From contig NZ_BBYM01000017.1 in assembly GCF_001570405.1 (NCBI RefSeq), forward strand, positions 62,001-126,000: 64,000 nt of DNA, written 5' to 3'. A model generated the notes under the pieces. The model saw only the letters and a program-made list of their open reading frames with translations, was not told the DNA's origin and searched no databases. Below are positions 1 through 10,166 of the stretch, in pieces. Numbering within the stretch: the first letter of the stretch is position 1; every line of letters starts with the position of its first letter. A program made the translations under genes and the position numbers. Source of the stretch: Microtetraspora niveoalba. Its GTDB lineage: Bacteria > Actinomycetota > Actinomycetes > Streptosporangiales > Streptosporangiaceae.

Positions 1-125
1 TCGACTGCGCGGTCGGCGCCGCGCCCTGCCTGTCCGCGTCGAACGACCACGGCTTCTCGATCGACGAGGCCGAGGTCATCTACTGGGGCCTGTGCTCCGA
101 CTGTTCCACCACTCGCAGTTCCTGA
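1..125 (+). CDS. furA: Fur-family regulator, C-terminal end (partial)
   Basis: Only the last 40 codons are in the window; the frame starts at base 3 and ends with TGA at 123-125. The tail carries two cysteine pairs, the second reading CSDC, and the segment [15 protein letters not shown], which is typical of the actinobacterial FurA/CatR group of peroxide-sensing metal repressors. It lies 33 bp upstream of katG on the same strand. Known FurA proteins repress their own gene and katG and are released by peroxide, so the same arrangement is inferred here. The name rests on the tail and on the neighbour only. Confidence 0.8.
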   Translation, partial: DCAVGAAPCLSASNDHGFSIDEAEVIYWGLCSDCSTTRSS

Positions 126-134
126 GCATCGTGA

Positions 135-2390
<2,256 letters not shown>

Positions 2391-2394
2391 TCTC

Positions 2395-2432
2395 GACGTC
2401 CGGGCCGGTCCCCGCCGGCCGGCCCGGACGTC
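2395..2432 (+). terminator. katG terminator hairpin
   Basis: A perfect 14-bp inverted repeat (2395-2408 and 2419-2432) with a 10-base loop starts four bases after the katG stop. There is no T-tract, as is common for hairpin terminators in high-GC actinobacteria. Confidence 0.75.
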
Positions 2433-2453
2433 CTCGGTCCGGCGGGCCCGGGC

Positions 2454-2487
2454 CGGCATCCGCGTGATTCCGGCATCCGCGTGATTC
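2454..2487. repeat. 17-bp tandem duplication
   Basis: CGGCATCCGCGTGATTC occurs twice head to tail, and a decayed third copy follows at 2488-2505. It lies in the 255-bp gap between katG and the tRNA gene, which holds nothing else recognisable. Confidence 0.7.
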
Positions 2488-2645
2488 CGACGGCCGATGA
2501 TTCCGGGCGGCCGGTGATGAGGTCTGCGAGCGACGGCCGCCGACGGAACGCGAGATCCGGGGGCGCGTCTCGCGCGCCTGAGCCGTACGCCCTCGGCCGA
2601 GCCGAGGGAAACCGGCGGTCTCCGGATCGGTGTGACAGATGAAAG

Positions 2646-2720
2646 TGCCCCGGGTGGGACTCGAACCCACACTGTACGGGTTTTGAATCCGCTCCCTCAT
2701 GCCAATTGGGGTACCGGGGC
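2646..2720 (-). tRNA. tRNA-Leu (anticodon CAA), atypically short
   Basis: On the minus strand a 7-bp acceptor stem GCCCCGG/CCGGGGC pairs perfectly. The T arm is GTGGG-TTCGAGT-CCCAC and a D arm with GG in the loop is present. The anticodon loop TTCAAAA reads CAA, a leucine anticodon. The variable region is only five bases (2671-2675), whereas bacterial tRNA-Leu normally has a long variable arm. The anticodon stem has an A-C mismatch at its loop end and a G-T pair. CCA is not encoded. The cloverleaf is clear; the amino-acid identity is less sure because of the missing arm. It is convergent with katG and divergent from pdtaR. Confidence 0.8.
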
Positions 2721-2826
2721 TTCAATCCGGACTCTATATGACTCGTCCGAACCCGTCGCCTCGGAGCCTAGCGGATGAGCGATCACCCGCGAACCCCAGG
2801 CGTGGTCCTACTGTAGTGGACATCGG

Positions 2827-2832
2827 TAACCT
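2827..2832 (+). promoter_or_regulatory. -10 box of leaderless pdtaR
   Basis: TAACCT ends seven bases before the GTG at 2840, and there is no Shine-Dalgarno sequence. This supports a leaderless transcript and the GTG start. Confidence 0.5.
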
Positions 2833-2839
2833 CTTGTGC

Positions 2840-3421
2840 GTGACTACGCAGCGGCGAGTGGTGATCGCGGAAGACGAGGCCCTGATCCGCCTCGATCTCA
2901 AGGAGATGCTCGAAGAGGACGGCTACGCCGTCGTGGGGGAGGCCGGCGACGGCGAGACGGCCGTCAAGAAGGCCATGGAGCTGCGCCCCGACCTGGTGAT
3001 CCTCGACGTGAAGATGCCCGTGCTCGACGGGATCTCGGCCGCCGAGCGCATCGTCTCCGAGCGGATCGCGCCCTGCCTCATCCTCACCGCCTTCTCACAG
3101 CGCGACCTGGTGGAGCGGGCCAGGGACGCCGGCGCCATGGCCTACCTGGTCAAGCCGTTCACCAAGGGTGACCTCGTCCCCGCGATCGAGATGGCGGTCA
3201 GCCGGCACGAGGAGATCGCCGCGCTGGAGAAGGAGGTCTCCGGACTCTCCGAGCGGCTGGAGACGCGCAAGCTGGTGGAGCGGGCCAAGGGCCTGCTGAT
3301 GGCGCAGCACGGCTGGACCGAGCCGCAGGCGTTCCGCTGGATCCAGAAGGCGTCGATGGACCGCCGCATGAGCATGCGGCAGGTGGCCCAGGTCGTCGTC
3401 GACGACGCGGCCGAGGGCTGA
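2840..3421 (+). CDS. pdtaR: ANTAR-domain response regulator, PdtaR-like transcription antiterminator
   Basis: A 193-residue regulator made of a receiver domain (about 5-120) and an ANTAR RNA-binding domain (about 130-188). Asp56 in DLVILDVKMP is the phosphorylation site and Lys105 in AYLVKPF the conserved lysine. The linker ETRKLVERAKGLLMAQHG and the closing helices are close to Mycobacterium PdtaR (Rv1626), which binds hairpin pairs in target mRNAs after phosphorylation by PdtaS. The frame stays open upstream to 2699, but that part overlaps the tRNA and does not resemble the family. GTG at 2840 matches the usual length and sits behind a -10 box. No kinase gene is adjacent. Confidence 0.93.
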   Translation: MTTQRRVVIAEDEALIRLDLKEMLEEDGYAVVGEAGDGETAVKKAMELRPDLVILDVKMPVLDGISAAERIVSERIAPCLILTAFSQRDLVERARDAGAMAYLVKPFTKGDLVPAIEMAVSRHEEIAALEKEVSGLSERLETRKLVERAKGLLMAQHGWTEPQAFRWIQKASMDRRMSMRQVAQVVVDDAAEG

Positions 3422-3568
3422 GGCCGGGCGGGCGAGGCCGCCCGGCGCCTCCGACCGCGCCGGGTCATGCCCGGAAGCGCGCGCCGCGATCCGCCGCAAT
3501 ACGGGTAAAAGCACTATCTTGGCGATTCGTGCTGCCCGACAAAAAGGGTACAAAACGGTCTTTGGCAA

Positions 3569-3615
3569 GTTTGTTATCAGATCGATTTTCTCCGGGTTCG
3601 CTTTGCATAACAAAG
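3569..3615 (+). promoter_or_regulatory. AT-rich control region of the liv operon with an 8-bp dyad
   Basis: The 331-bp gap before the binding-protein gene has no gene. Its part from 3500 to 3630 is much richer in A and T than its surroundings. It holds the inverted arms TTTGTTAT (3570-3577) and ATAACAAA (3607-3614) separated by 29 bases. The arms may be an operator or a looped pair of half-sites. I could not assign -35 and -10 boxes with confidence. Confidence 0.4.
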
Positions 3616-3752
3616 CCATAACTGTGATGGCCTCTGTACCGACCTGTGACTTCGCGAGGTTGTACTACCGCTCACGACCCCTGGGCTGACCGCTGTCTTG
3701 GGGCGGACGTGTATCCGATCCCCATGGGGGATCAAGCGAAAGGAAGGCAACC

Positions 3753-4946
3753 TTGCGATCCACGATCGCTCGCCTCGGCGGCGTCGTCGCTGCCGGTACA
3801 GCGCTTGTCCTCGGTCTCGCGGCCTGTGGAAGCGGCACGGAGGAGGCTTCGCCGACCGGTGCTCAGAACGGTGACGGTGTCACCACCCTCAAGATCGGGT
3901 TCATGGGTGACCTGACCGGGGCCAACTCCGCGCTGATGATCCCGCCGTCCCAGGGCGCCCAGCTCGCCGTCGACGAGTTCAACGCCAAGTCGACCAAGGT
4001 CAAGGTCGAGCTGGTGAAGTACGACAGCCAGGGCAACCCCGACCAGGCCGTCACCCAGGTCCAGCAGGCCATCACCCAGGACAAGATCACCGCCCTCGTC
4101 GGCCCCGGTTTCTCCGGCGAGTCGCGCAACGTCGGCCCCATCCTGGAGCAGGCCAAGATCCCGAGCATCTCGGCCTCGGCGACCAACCCCGCGCTGGCCG
4201 ACAACGGCTGGAAGTTCTGGCACCGCGTCGTCGCCAACGACGACGTCCAGGGCCCGGCCGTCGCCGAGTTCCTGGTCAAGGCCAAGTCGGCCAAGAAGGC
4301 CTTCGTCATCGACGACGCCGCGGAGTACGGCGCCGGCCTCGGTGACGCGGTGGCCAAGGGCTTCGAGTCCCAGGGCGTCAAGGTCGAGCGCGACAAGATC
4401 GACCCCGAGGGCTCGGACTACTCCTCGACCGTCACGAAGGTGAAGGCGTCCGCGCCGGACGTCATCTTCTTCGGCGGCTACTACGCCCCGCTCGGCCGGC
4501 TGCTCAAGCAGCTCCGCGACGGCGGCGTGACCGCGGTCGTCTCCTCCGGCGACGGCTCGGTCGACCAGGCGCTCGTCGAGGGCGCGGGCAAGGACGCCGC
4601 CGAGGGCGCGGTCCTCGGCTGCCCCTGCCTCATCCCGTTCGGCTCGGACGTGCCGGAGCTGAAGACCTTCAGCGACAACTACAAGGCGAAGTTCGGCACC
4701 GACCCGCTGATCTACGCCACCGAGGGCTACGACGCGATGAGCGCCTTCCTGAAGGCGATCGAGGCGGGCAACACCACCTCCGAGAAGATCAACGAGTACC
4801 TCTCGACGATCGACTTCAAGGGCGTCTCCAAGCAGATCAAGTTCAACCCGAACGGTGAGATCGCCGCGAGCGTCATTCACATCTACGAGGTGAAGGACGG
4901 CAACGTGACCTGGCTGGGCGACACCTCGAAGGCCCAGCTGAGCTGA
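3753..4946 (+). CDS. livK: Branched-chain amino-acid ABC transporter, substrate-binding lipoprotein
   Basis: A 397-residue extracytoplasmic ligand-binding protein of the Leu/Ile/Val-binding type (Peripla_BP_6). Translation starts at TTG 3753, shown by the strong ribosome-binding site AAAGGAAGG just upstream. Residues 1-24 are a lipoprotein signal peptide ending in the lipobox LAAC, so Cys25 would be acylated and anchor the protein outside the membrane. The opening TLKIGFMGDLTG and the GPGFSGESRNVGPI segment are typical of the fold. It is the first gene of a five-gene liv operon. The ligand (Leu, Ile, Val or a related compound) cannot be decided from sequence. Confidence 0.93.
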   Translation: MRSTIARLGGVVAAGTALVLGLAACGSGTEEASPTGAQNGDGVTTLKIGFMGDLTGANSALMIPPSQGAQLAVDEFNAKSTKVKVELVKYDSQGNPDQAVTQVQQAITQDKITALVGPGFSGESRNVGPILEQAKIPSISASATNPALADNGWKFWHRVVANDDVQGPAVAEFLVKAKSAKKAFVIDDAAEYGAGLGDAVAKGFESQGVKVERDKIDPEGSDYSSTVTKVKASAPDVIFFGGYYAPLGRLLKQLRDGGVTAVVSSGDGSVDQALVEGAGKDAAEGAVLGCPCLIPFGSDVPELKTFSDNYKAKFGTDPLIYATEGYDAMSAFLKAIEAGNTTSEKINEYLSTIDFKGVSKQIKFNPNGEIAASVIHIYEVKDGNVTWLGDTSKAQLS

Positions 4947-4973
4947 GGCGACGAGTAGCGACCTGAGAACGCT

Positions 4974-5005
4974 GAGGAGCGGGAGCGACCCCGCTCCCGC
5001 TCCTC
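4974..5005 (+). promoter_or_regulatory. Intercistronic hairpin between livK and livH
   Basis: A perfect 14-bp stem (4974-4987 with 4992-5005) and a four-base loop lie in the 102-bp gap. There is no T-tract. Such hairpins usually protect the upstream binding-protein mRNA or partly terminate transcription, so that the binding protein exceeds the permease. Confidence 0.7.
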
Positions 5006-5048
5006 ACTGCCCGGCGACCCCGGTTGCCCCGGTTCGAAAGCGACCACC

Positions 5049-6017
5049 GTGCTCAACGACTTCATCAACCAGGTCGGGCCCTCCACTGTGGGCGGCCTGG
5101 CCAGCGGCGCGATCTACGCGCTGATCGCTCTCGGGTACACGATGGTGTACGGCGTGCTGCGCCTGATCAACTTCGCCCACTCGGAAATCTTCATGATCGG
5201 CTCCTTCGCGGCGCTGTTCGTGATCAACTTGATGGGGATCACGGGCCCGCTCAGCGGGATCGCGCTGGTCGGGACGATGCTCCTGCTTCTGCTGGCCTCC
5301 ATGGCCGCCTCGGGCGGCGCGGCCGTCGTGCTGGAGCGGGTGGCGTACCGACCGCTGCGCAGGCGCGGCGCCTCCCGGCTCGCGGCGCTCATCTCCGCGA
5401 TCGGCGCCTCGATCTTCCTCCAGGAGCTCTTCGCCCTGGTGATCATCCCCGAGGTGTTCGACCGTCCCTCCCAGGGCCGCAACCAGGTCCCCGTCCCGCG
5501 GCTCTTCGACCGCGAGACGGTCTTCTCGATCGGCAACACCGACATCAGGAACGACCACCTGTTCATCATCGTCGCCGCCGTGGCGATGATGATCCTGCTC
5601 GACGTCTTCGTGAACCGCACCAAGATCGGCCGCGGCATCCGGGCGACCTCCCAGGACCCCGAGACCGCCGTGCTCATGGGCGTGAACATCGACAGCATCA
5701 TCCGCACCACCTTCTTCGTCGGCGGCGCCATGGCCGGCGTGGCCGCGCTGCTCTACGCCATGGAGTTCGAGAACCTCCGCTTCAACGTCGGCTTCCTGCT
5801 CGGCGTCAAGGCGTTCACCGCGGCGGTGCTCGGCGGCATCGGCAACCTACGTGGGGCGCTCCTCGGCGGGCTCATGCTCGGCCTCATCGAGAACTGGGGC
5901 TCGATCTTCTTCGGCTCCGAGTGGAAGGACGTCATCGCCTTCACCGTCCTCGTCCTCGTCCTCCTGTTCCGTCCCACCGGCATCCTCGGTGAATCCCTCC
6001 AGCGAGCGCGCGCATGA
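5049..6017 (+). CDS. livH: Branched-chain amino-acid ABC transporter, permease LivH
   Basis: A 322-residue inner-membrane permease with about eight hydrophobic segments. The beginning GGLASGAIYALIALGYTMVYG followed by RLINFAHSEIFMIG is the LivH signature, and GGIGNLRGALLGG near residue 275 is the conserved cytoplasmic loop that contacts the ATPases. The start is GTG at 5049, after the intercistronic hairpin. It overlaps livM by four bases, which indicates coupled translation. The cytoplasmic partners are LivG and LivF, and LivM is the second permease half. Confidence 0.92.
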   Translation: MLNDFINQVGPSTVGGLASGAIYALIALGYTMVYGVLRLINFAHSEIFMIGSFAALFVINLMGITGPLSGIALVGTMLLLLLASMAASGGAAVVLERVAYRPLRRRGASRLAALISAIGASIFLQELFALVIIPEVFDRPSQGRNQVPVPRLFDRETVFSIGNTDIRNDHLFIIVAAVAMMILLDVFVNRTKIGRGIRATSQDPETAVLMGVNIDSIIRTTFFVGGAMAGVAALLYAMEFENLRFNVGFLLGVKAFTAAVLGGIGNLRGALLGGLMLGLIENWGSIFFGSEWKDVIAFTVLVLVLLFRPTGILGESLQRARA

Positions 6018-7153
6018 ACGCTAACTCCAACGTCCGATCAGGAAACCCGCTGACGGCCCTCAGACGGACGGTCGGCGGCTACACCGACGGCGTGCGCGAC
6101 TGGTGGGCGACCGCGCCCGGCTGGGCCCGCTGGACCGTGTACGCCCTGCTGATCGCGCTCGCGATCGTCGCGCCCAGCGACGCCATCGGGTCGTTCATGT
6201 CCCCGCACTCGCACTGGGCGTCGCTGCTGTTCAGCCCGATCGGGACGTACGTCCTGCTCGCGGTGGGCCTGAACGTGGTGGTCGGGCAGGCCGGCCTGCT
6301 GGACCTCGGCTTCGTCGCCTTCTACGCCATCGGCGCCTACACCATGGCGATCTTCGGCACCAAGTACGGCTGGACCTTCTGGCCGGTGCTGGTCGTCGGT
6401 ATCTTCATGACGGCGGTGTCGGGCATCATCCTCGGCTCGCCGACGCTGCGGCTGCGCGGGGACTACCTCGCGATCGTCACGCTGGGATTCGGCGAGATCG
6501 TCCGGATCACCGCGCAGAACACCGAGTACATCGGCGGCTCGCGCGGCATCACCAACATCCCCCACCCGGAGCCGATCTTCGGGGTGGAGTTCTTCCTCGA
6601 CCCGCTGCCGTACTACTACCTGCTGCTCGCGGCGATCATCCTCGTCGTCGTCTTCGCGAAACGGCTGGAGCGGAGCCGGGTCGGCCGGGCCTGGGAGGCC
6701 ATCAGGGAGGACGAGGACGCCGCCGAGCTGATGGGCGTGCCGACCTTCAAGTTCAAGCTCCTGGCCTTCTTCATCGGGGCCATGATCGGCGGCCTCACCG
6801 GCGTCATCTGGGCCAGCAAGGTCATCGCGATCCAGCCGCCCAACTTCCCGTTCATCCTGTCGGCCACGATCCTGGCCGCGGTGGTCCTCGGCGGCTCGGG
6901 CAACCTGCCCGGCGTCATGATCGGCGCGTTCCTGATCGCCTGGCTGCCCGAGCGGTTCCGCGGCTTCGCGGACTACCGGATCCTCATCTTCGGCGCCGCG
7001 CTCGTGCTGATGATGGCGCTGCGGCCGGAAGGGCTGCTGCCACCTCGCCGACGCCGCGCCGTCGCGAGCGCGGGCGGGACCAAGCCGGAGACATCCGCCG
7101 CGAGCGGTGACGAGGCCGGCGGCGACCGGCCCGCCGAGGAGGTGGCCAAGTGA
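6014..7153 (+). CDS. livM: Branched-chain amino-acid ABC transporter, permease LivM
   Basis: A 379-residue permease. An N-terminal hydrophobic region is followed by the LivM core [44 protein letters not shown] and the coupling loop [13 protein letters not shown]. The ATG lies in the last codons of livH as ATGA. The C-terminal 35 residues are a charged Ala/Gly/Glu tail typical of actinobacterial versions. It forms the transport channel with LivH. Confidence 0.92.
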   Translation: MNANSNVRSGNPLTALRRTVGGYTDGVRDWWATAPGWARWTVYALLIALAIVAPSDAIGSFMSPHSHWASLLFSPIGTYVLLAVGLNVVVGQAGLLDLGFVAFYAIGAYTMAIFGTKYGWTFWPVLVVGIFMTAVSGIILGSPTLRLRGDYLAIVTLGFGEIVRITAQNTEYIGGSRGITNIPHPEPIFGVEFFLDPLPYYYLLLAAIILVVVFAKRLERSRVGRAWEAIREDEDAAELMGVPTFKFKLLAFFIGAMIGGLTGVIWASKVIAIQPPNFPFILSATILAAVVLGGSGNLPGVMIGAFLIAWLPERFRGFADYRILIFGAALVLMMALRPEGLLPPRRRRAVASAGGTKPETSAASGDEAGGDRPAEEVAK

Positions 7154-7935
7154 GCCTGCCGGACAAGACGCTCCTGGAGCTCCGCCAGGTGACCATGCGC
7201 TTCGGCGGCGTCCAGGCGCTCGGCGGAGTCGACCTCACCATCAGGGAAGGGGAGATCTTCGCGCTCATCGGCCCGAACGGCGCGGGCAAGACCACGGTGT
7301 TCAACACGATCACCGGTGTCTACCGTCCGACCTCGGGCGAGATCGTCTTCGACGGCCAGAAGATCAACGGCCTGAAGCGGTTCAAGGTGACCAAGCTCGG
7401 CGTCGCCCGCACCTTCCAGAACATCCGGCTGTTCCACAACATGTCGGCTCTGGAGAACGTCCTGGTGGGCGCGGACGCGCACCACAGGACCGGCGCGGTC
7501 GGGGCGGCGCTCGGGCTGCCGTGGCACCGGCGCGAGGAGAGGCGCGGCCGCGAGCGGGCGATGGAGCTGCTGGAGTTCGCCGGCATCGCCCACCGCGCCG
7601 ACGAGACGGCCAAGAACCTCCCGTACGGCGACCAGCGCAGGCTGGAGATCGTCCGGGCGCTCGCGACCGAGCCCAAGCTCCTGCTGCTGGACGAGCCCGC
7701 CGCGGGGATGAACCCGGCGGAGAAGATCGAGCTGCAGAAGCTGATCAAGGCCATCCGCGACGCGGGCCGCACGATCCTGCTGATCGAGCACGACATGGCC
7801 CTGATCATGGGCATCAGCGACCGCATCGCGGTGCTGGACTTCGGCCAGAAGATCGCCGACGGTCTCCCGGCCGATGTGCAGAACGACCCGCGGGTCATCG
7901 AGGCGTACTTGGGAGCTCCCGCAGATGCTTCTTGA
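7150..7935 (+). CDS. livG: Branched-chain amino-acid ABC transporter, ATPase LivG
   Basis: A 261-residue ABC ATPase. The Walker A motif GPNGAGKTT is at residues 41-49, the signature region reads [15 protein letters not shown], and Walker B is [12 protein letters not shown]. The signature has YGDQR in place of the canonical LSGGQ, which is normal for LivG proteins. GTG 7150 overlaps the livM stop by four bases. The [13 protein letters not shown] segment carries the switch histidine. The protein powers LivHM from the cytoplasmic face together with LivF. Confidence 0.93.
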   Translation: MSLPDKTLLELRQVTMRFGGVQALGGVDLTIREGEIFALIGPNGAGKTTVFNTITGVYRPTSGEIVFDGQKINGLKRFKVTKLGVARTFQNIRLFHNMSALENVLVGADAHHRTGAVGAALGLPWHRREERRGRERAMELLEFAGIAHRADETAKNLPYGDQRRLEIVRALATEPKLLLLDEPAAGMNPAEKIELQKLIKAIRDAGRTILLIEHDMALIMGISDRIAVLDFGQKIADGLPADVQNDPRVIEAYLGAPADAS

Positions 7936-8641
7936 GATCAAGGACATCCACGTCCACTACGGCAAGATCGAGGCTCTCAAGGGCGTGTCGCTGGAGGTCG
8001 GCGAGGGCGAGATCGTCACGCTCATCGGCGCCAACGGCGCGGGCAAGACCACGACGCTCAAGACCATCTCGGGGCTGCGCAACCTGTCGTCGGGCAGCAT
8101 CGTCTTCGACGGCAAGGACATCAGCCGCCTGCCGGGGCACAAGCGCGTGCTCGTCGGCATCGGCCAGTCCCCGGAGGGCCGGGGCGTGTTCCCCGGCATG
8201 ACGGTGACGGAGAACCTCCTCATGGGCGCGTACGCCCGGCGCGGCGACTTCTCCAAGGACCTGGACGAGGTCTTCGAGCTGTTCCCGCGCCTGGCCGAGC
8301 GCAAGAACCAGCACGGCGGCACGATGTCTGGCGGCGAGCAGCAGATGGTCGCCATCGGCCGCGCGCTGATGAGCAAGCCCAAGGTGCTCCTCCTCGACGA
8401 GCCGTCGATGGGGCTGGCGCCCATGCTGGTGGCGCAGATCTTCTCGATCATCAAGCGGATCAACGAGCGGGGCACCACGGTCCTGCTGGTCGAGCAGAAC
8501 GCGCAGCAGGCGCTCCAGCTCGCCCACCGGGCGTACGTCCTGGAGACCGGCACGGTGGTCAAGTCCGCTCCGGCGGCCGACCTCCTGGACGACCCGCAGG
8601 TGCGCGAGGCGTACCTGGGCGGCGCGCTCGGCCAGCACTGA
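7925..8641 (+). CDS. livF: Branched-chain amino-acid ABC transporter, ATPase LivF
   Basis: A 238-residue ABC ATPase with Walker [10 protein letters not shown] at residues 35-43, signature [15 protein letters not shown] and Walker [15 protein letters not shown] chose ATG 7925 because it is preceded by GGGAG and gives the standard LivF N-terminus [13 protein letters not shown]; the frame stays open to 7874 but that extension lies inside livG. It overlaps livG by 11 bases. It is the last gene of the operon and is followed by a strong hairpin. Confidence 0.93.
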   Translation: MLLEIKDIHVHYGKIEALKGVSLEVGEGEIVTLIGANGAGKTTTLKTISGLRNLSSGSIVFDGKDISRLPGHKRVLVGIGQSPEGRGVFPGMTVTENLLMGAYARRGDFSKDLDEVFELFPRLAERKNQHGGTMSGGEQQMVAIGRALMSKPKVLLLDEPSMGLAPMLVAQIFSIIKRINERGTTVLLVEQNAQQALQLAHRAYVLETGTVVKSAPAADLLDDPQVREAYLGGALGQH

Positions 8642-8691
8642 CGGCGCTGGCGACACTGGCGGTACTGGCGGCACCGAAGGTGCTGCGCTGA

Positions 8692-8727
8692 GGAGGCCGG
8701 CCGGGACGGCGATCCCGGCCGGCCTCC
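8692..8727 (+). terminator. liv operon terminator
   Basis: A perfect 15-bp inverted repeat (8692-8706 and 8713-8727) with a six-base loop lies 50 bp after livF. The lipoprotein gene arrives from the other strand, so it may also stop that transcript. Confidence 0.8.
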
Positions 8728-8736
8728 CGTGTGCGC

Positions 8737-8793
8737 TCGGCCCGCGTGCGCCTCGGCCCGCGTGCGCCTCGTGCGCGTCGGCCCGCTTGCGCC
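8737..8793. repeat. 16-bp short tandem repeat
   Basis: TCGGCCCGCGTGCGCC occurs twice in tandem at 8737 and 8753, and once more with one change at 8778. It fills the gap between the liv terminator and the convergent lipoprotein gene. Confidence 0.65.
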
Positions 8794-8837
8794 TCGTACG
8801 CCGCGGGGCGCGCGCTCCGCTTCTCGCGCACGCGGCC

Positions 8838-9392
8838 TCAGCGGACGGGCAGCTCGACGCCCTTGGACGGTGTGACCGAGCCGAACTGCGGCGCGCCGAA
8901 CAGCCGGACCTTCGTGATCGTGGCGTCCTTCGGGACGTCGAACCAGAGGTCGAACTCCGTGCGCACGAAGCTGCCGATCATCATCTCGTCGGGCTGCCGC
9001 TTCATCGCCTGGGTGAAGGAGTCGACGGGGAACTCGCGGCCGTCGGACGCGATGAGAAGCTGGCGTTTGGCGTCGAACTTCGAGTTGGTCCTGTCGATGT
9101 TCTGGACGACGATCCTGACGCTCGCGAACCGGCCCTTGGCGTTCCACTCCGCGTGGCTGCCGATGAGGCTCGACAAGCCGTCCTGGAAGCCGACGAGCCA
9201 GAACCGGGTGGCGCCGTCGGTCACGAGGGAGGGGCGGAGCACGCGCTCACCGGGGCGGGCGGTCTCGGCCGGGAGCAGGTAGGTGTGGGCGGTGGCGGCC
9301 GGCTTCGGCGGCGGGTCCGAGCATCCGGTCACGAGGGCGCCCGCGGTCACGGTGGTGACCGCGAGCAGTACGGTCCGGGCAAACCACGGCAT
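8838..9392 (-). CDS. Hypothetical lipoprotein, DUF4352-like
   Basis: A 184-residue predicted lipoprotein. Residues 1-23 form a signal peptide ending in the lipobox VTGC with Cys24. The mature part has no catalytic motif. Its pattern of beta strands around FASVRIVVQNIDRTNSKFDAKRQ and ending in LWFDVPKD recalls DUF4352 extracellular beta-sandwich proteins, but I would not insist on that family. It is a single gene that converges on the liv operon, with its own leaderless promoter. Function is unknown; a cell-surface role is inferred only from the anchor. Confidence 0.8.
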   Translation of the reverse strand: MPWFARTVLLAVTTVTAGALVTGCSDPPPKPAATAHTYLLPAETARPGERVLRPSLVTDGATRFWLVGFQDGLSSLIGSHAEWNAKGRFASVRIVVQNIDRTNSKFDAKRQLLIASDGREFPVDSFTQAMKRQPDEMMIGSFVRTEFDLWFDVPKDATITKVRLFGAPQFGSVTPSKGVELPVR

Positions 9393-9398
9393 TACCGC

Positions 9399-9404
9399 AC
9401 GATA
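9399..9404 (-). promoter_or_regulatory. -10 box of the leaderless lipoprotein gene
   Basis: On the minus strand TATCGT is followed by six bases and then the ATG at 9392. There is no ribosome-binding site. Confidence 0.6.
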
Positions 9405-9683
9405 GATCGGAGAGCGGGATCCCGCACTGGGATGTGATCAGGTGTTTCCGGATCGTTTCCCGCGCGCGATCCGCGCGGTCGGAGTGGGGGAGGGGACGGC
9501 GCCGTCCCGTCCGACTCGTCGAGCCCGCGGCGGCCTTTGGGTCCGCGCGCAGCTTCCCCGGCTCCGCACGTTGTCTACTCGGCTCGCCACGGGCTCCGAG
9601 CGAGCTACTACGGTAGCGACGGCACCGCCCGCTGTGCAAAGAAACGGCGCGATCCGTCCCGATCGGCCGGAGGGCGGGCTCGG

Positions 9684-10103
9684 TCAGCCGGCGTCGCGCA
9701 GCATGCACGTGAGCCGCGCCGTGCAGACCCGGCGGCCCTCGTCGTCGGTGATCTCGATGTCGTACGTGGCGAGGCTGCGGCCGCCGTGGATGCGGGTGGC
9801 GACCGCGGTGACGTGGCCGGAGGTGGCGGAGCGGTGGTGCGTGGCGCTGATCTCGATGCCGACCGCGACCCGCCCGGGCCCGGCGTGCAGCGCGGCCCCC
9901 ATCGAGCCCACGGACTCGGCGAGCACGCAGGAGGCGCCGCCGTGCAGCAGGCCGTACGGCTGGGTGTTGCCCTCCACCGGCATGCGCCCGACCACCTTCT
10001 CGGGGGTCGCCTCCAGGAGCTCGATGCCCATCCGATCCGGGAGGTGCCCGCGGCTGATCTGGTTGAGGAAGGTCACGGACTCGTCGGGATTGGTCAGGGT
10101 CAA
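9684..10103 (-). CDS. PaaI-type hotdog thioesterase
   Basis: A 139-residue single hotdog domain. The motif QPYGLLHGGASCVLAESVGSMGA is the helix and active-site region of PaaI/YbgC-type acyl-CoA thioesterases, where Asn or Gln, His-Gly-Gly and Glu act in hydrolysis. The start is TTG 10103, shown by the ribosome-binding site AGGAGG eight bases upstream; no ATG fits. It is transcribed divergently from polA, a linkage common in actinobacteria. The acyl substrate is unknown. The frame stays open far upstream through polA, which is a high-GC artefact. Confidence 0.88.
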   Translation of the reverse strand: MTLTNPDESVTFLNQISRGHLPDRMGIELLEATPEKVVGRMPVEGNTQPYGLLHGGASCVLAESVGSMGAALHAGPGRVAVGIEISATHHRSATSGHVTAVATRIHGGRSLATYDIEITDDEGRRVCTARLTCMLRDAG

Positions 10104-10154
10104 GGGGATGCCTCCTGTGCGCAAGAGCCTGCGGTTTCTGTCGTAGATGGAGAC

Positions 10155-10160
10155 TAGGCT
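10155..10160 (+). promoter_or_regulatory. -10 box of leaderless polA
   Basis: TAGGCT is followed by six bases and then GTG 10167. No ribosome-binding site is present. Confidence 0.6.
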
Positions 10161-10166
10161 GCGGAT

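Noticed and set aside
2699-2839. N-terminal extension of the pdtaR frame
   Set aside because: It overlaps the tRNA gene and matches nothing in the family; GTG 2840 gives the usual length.
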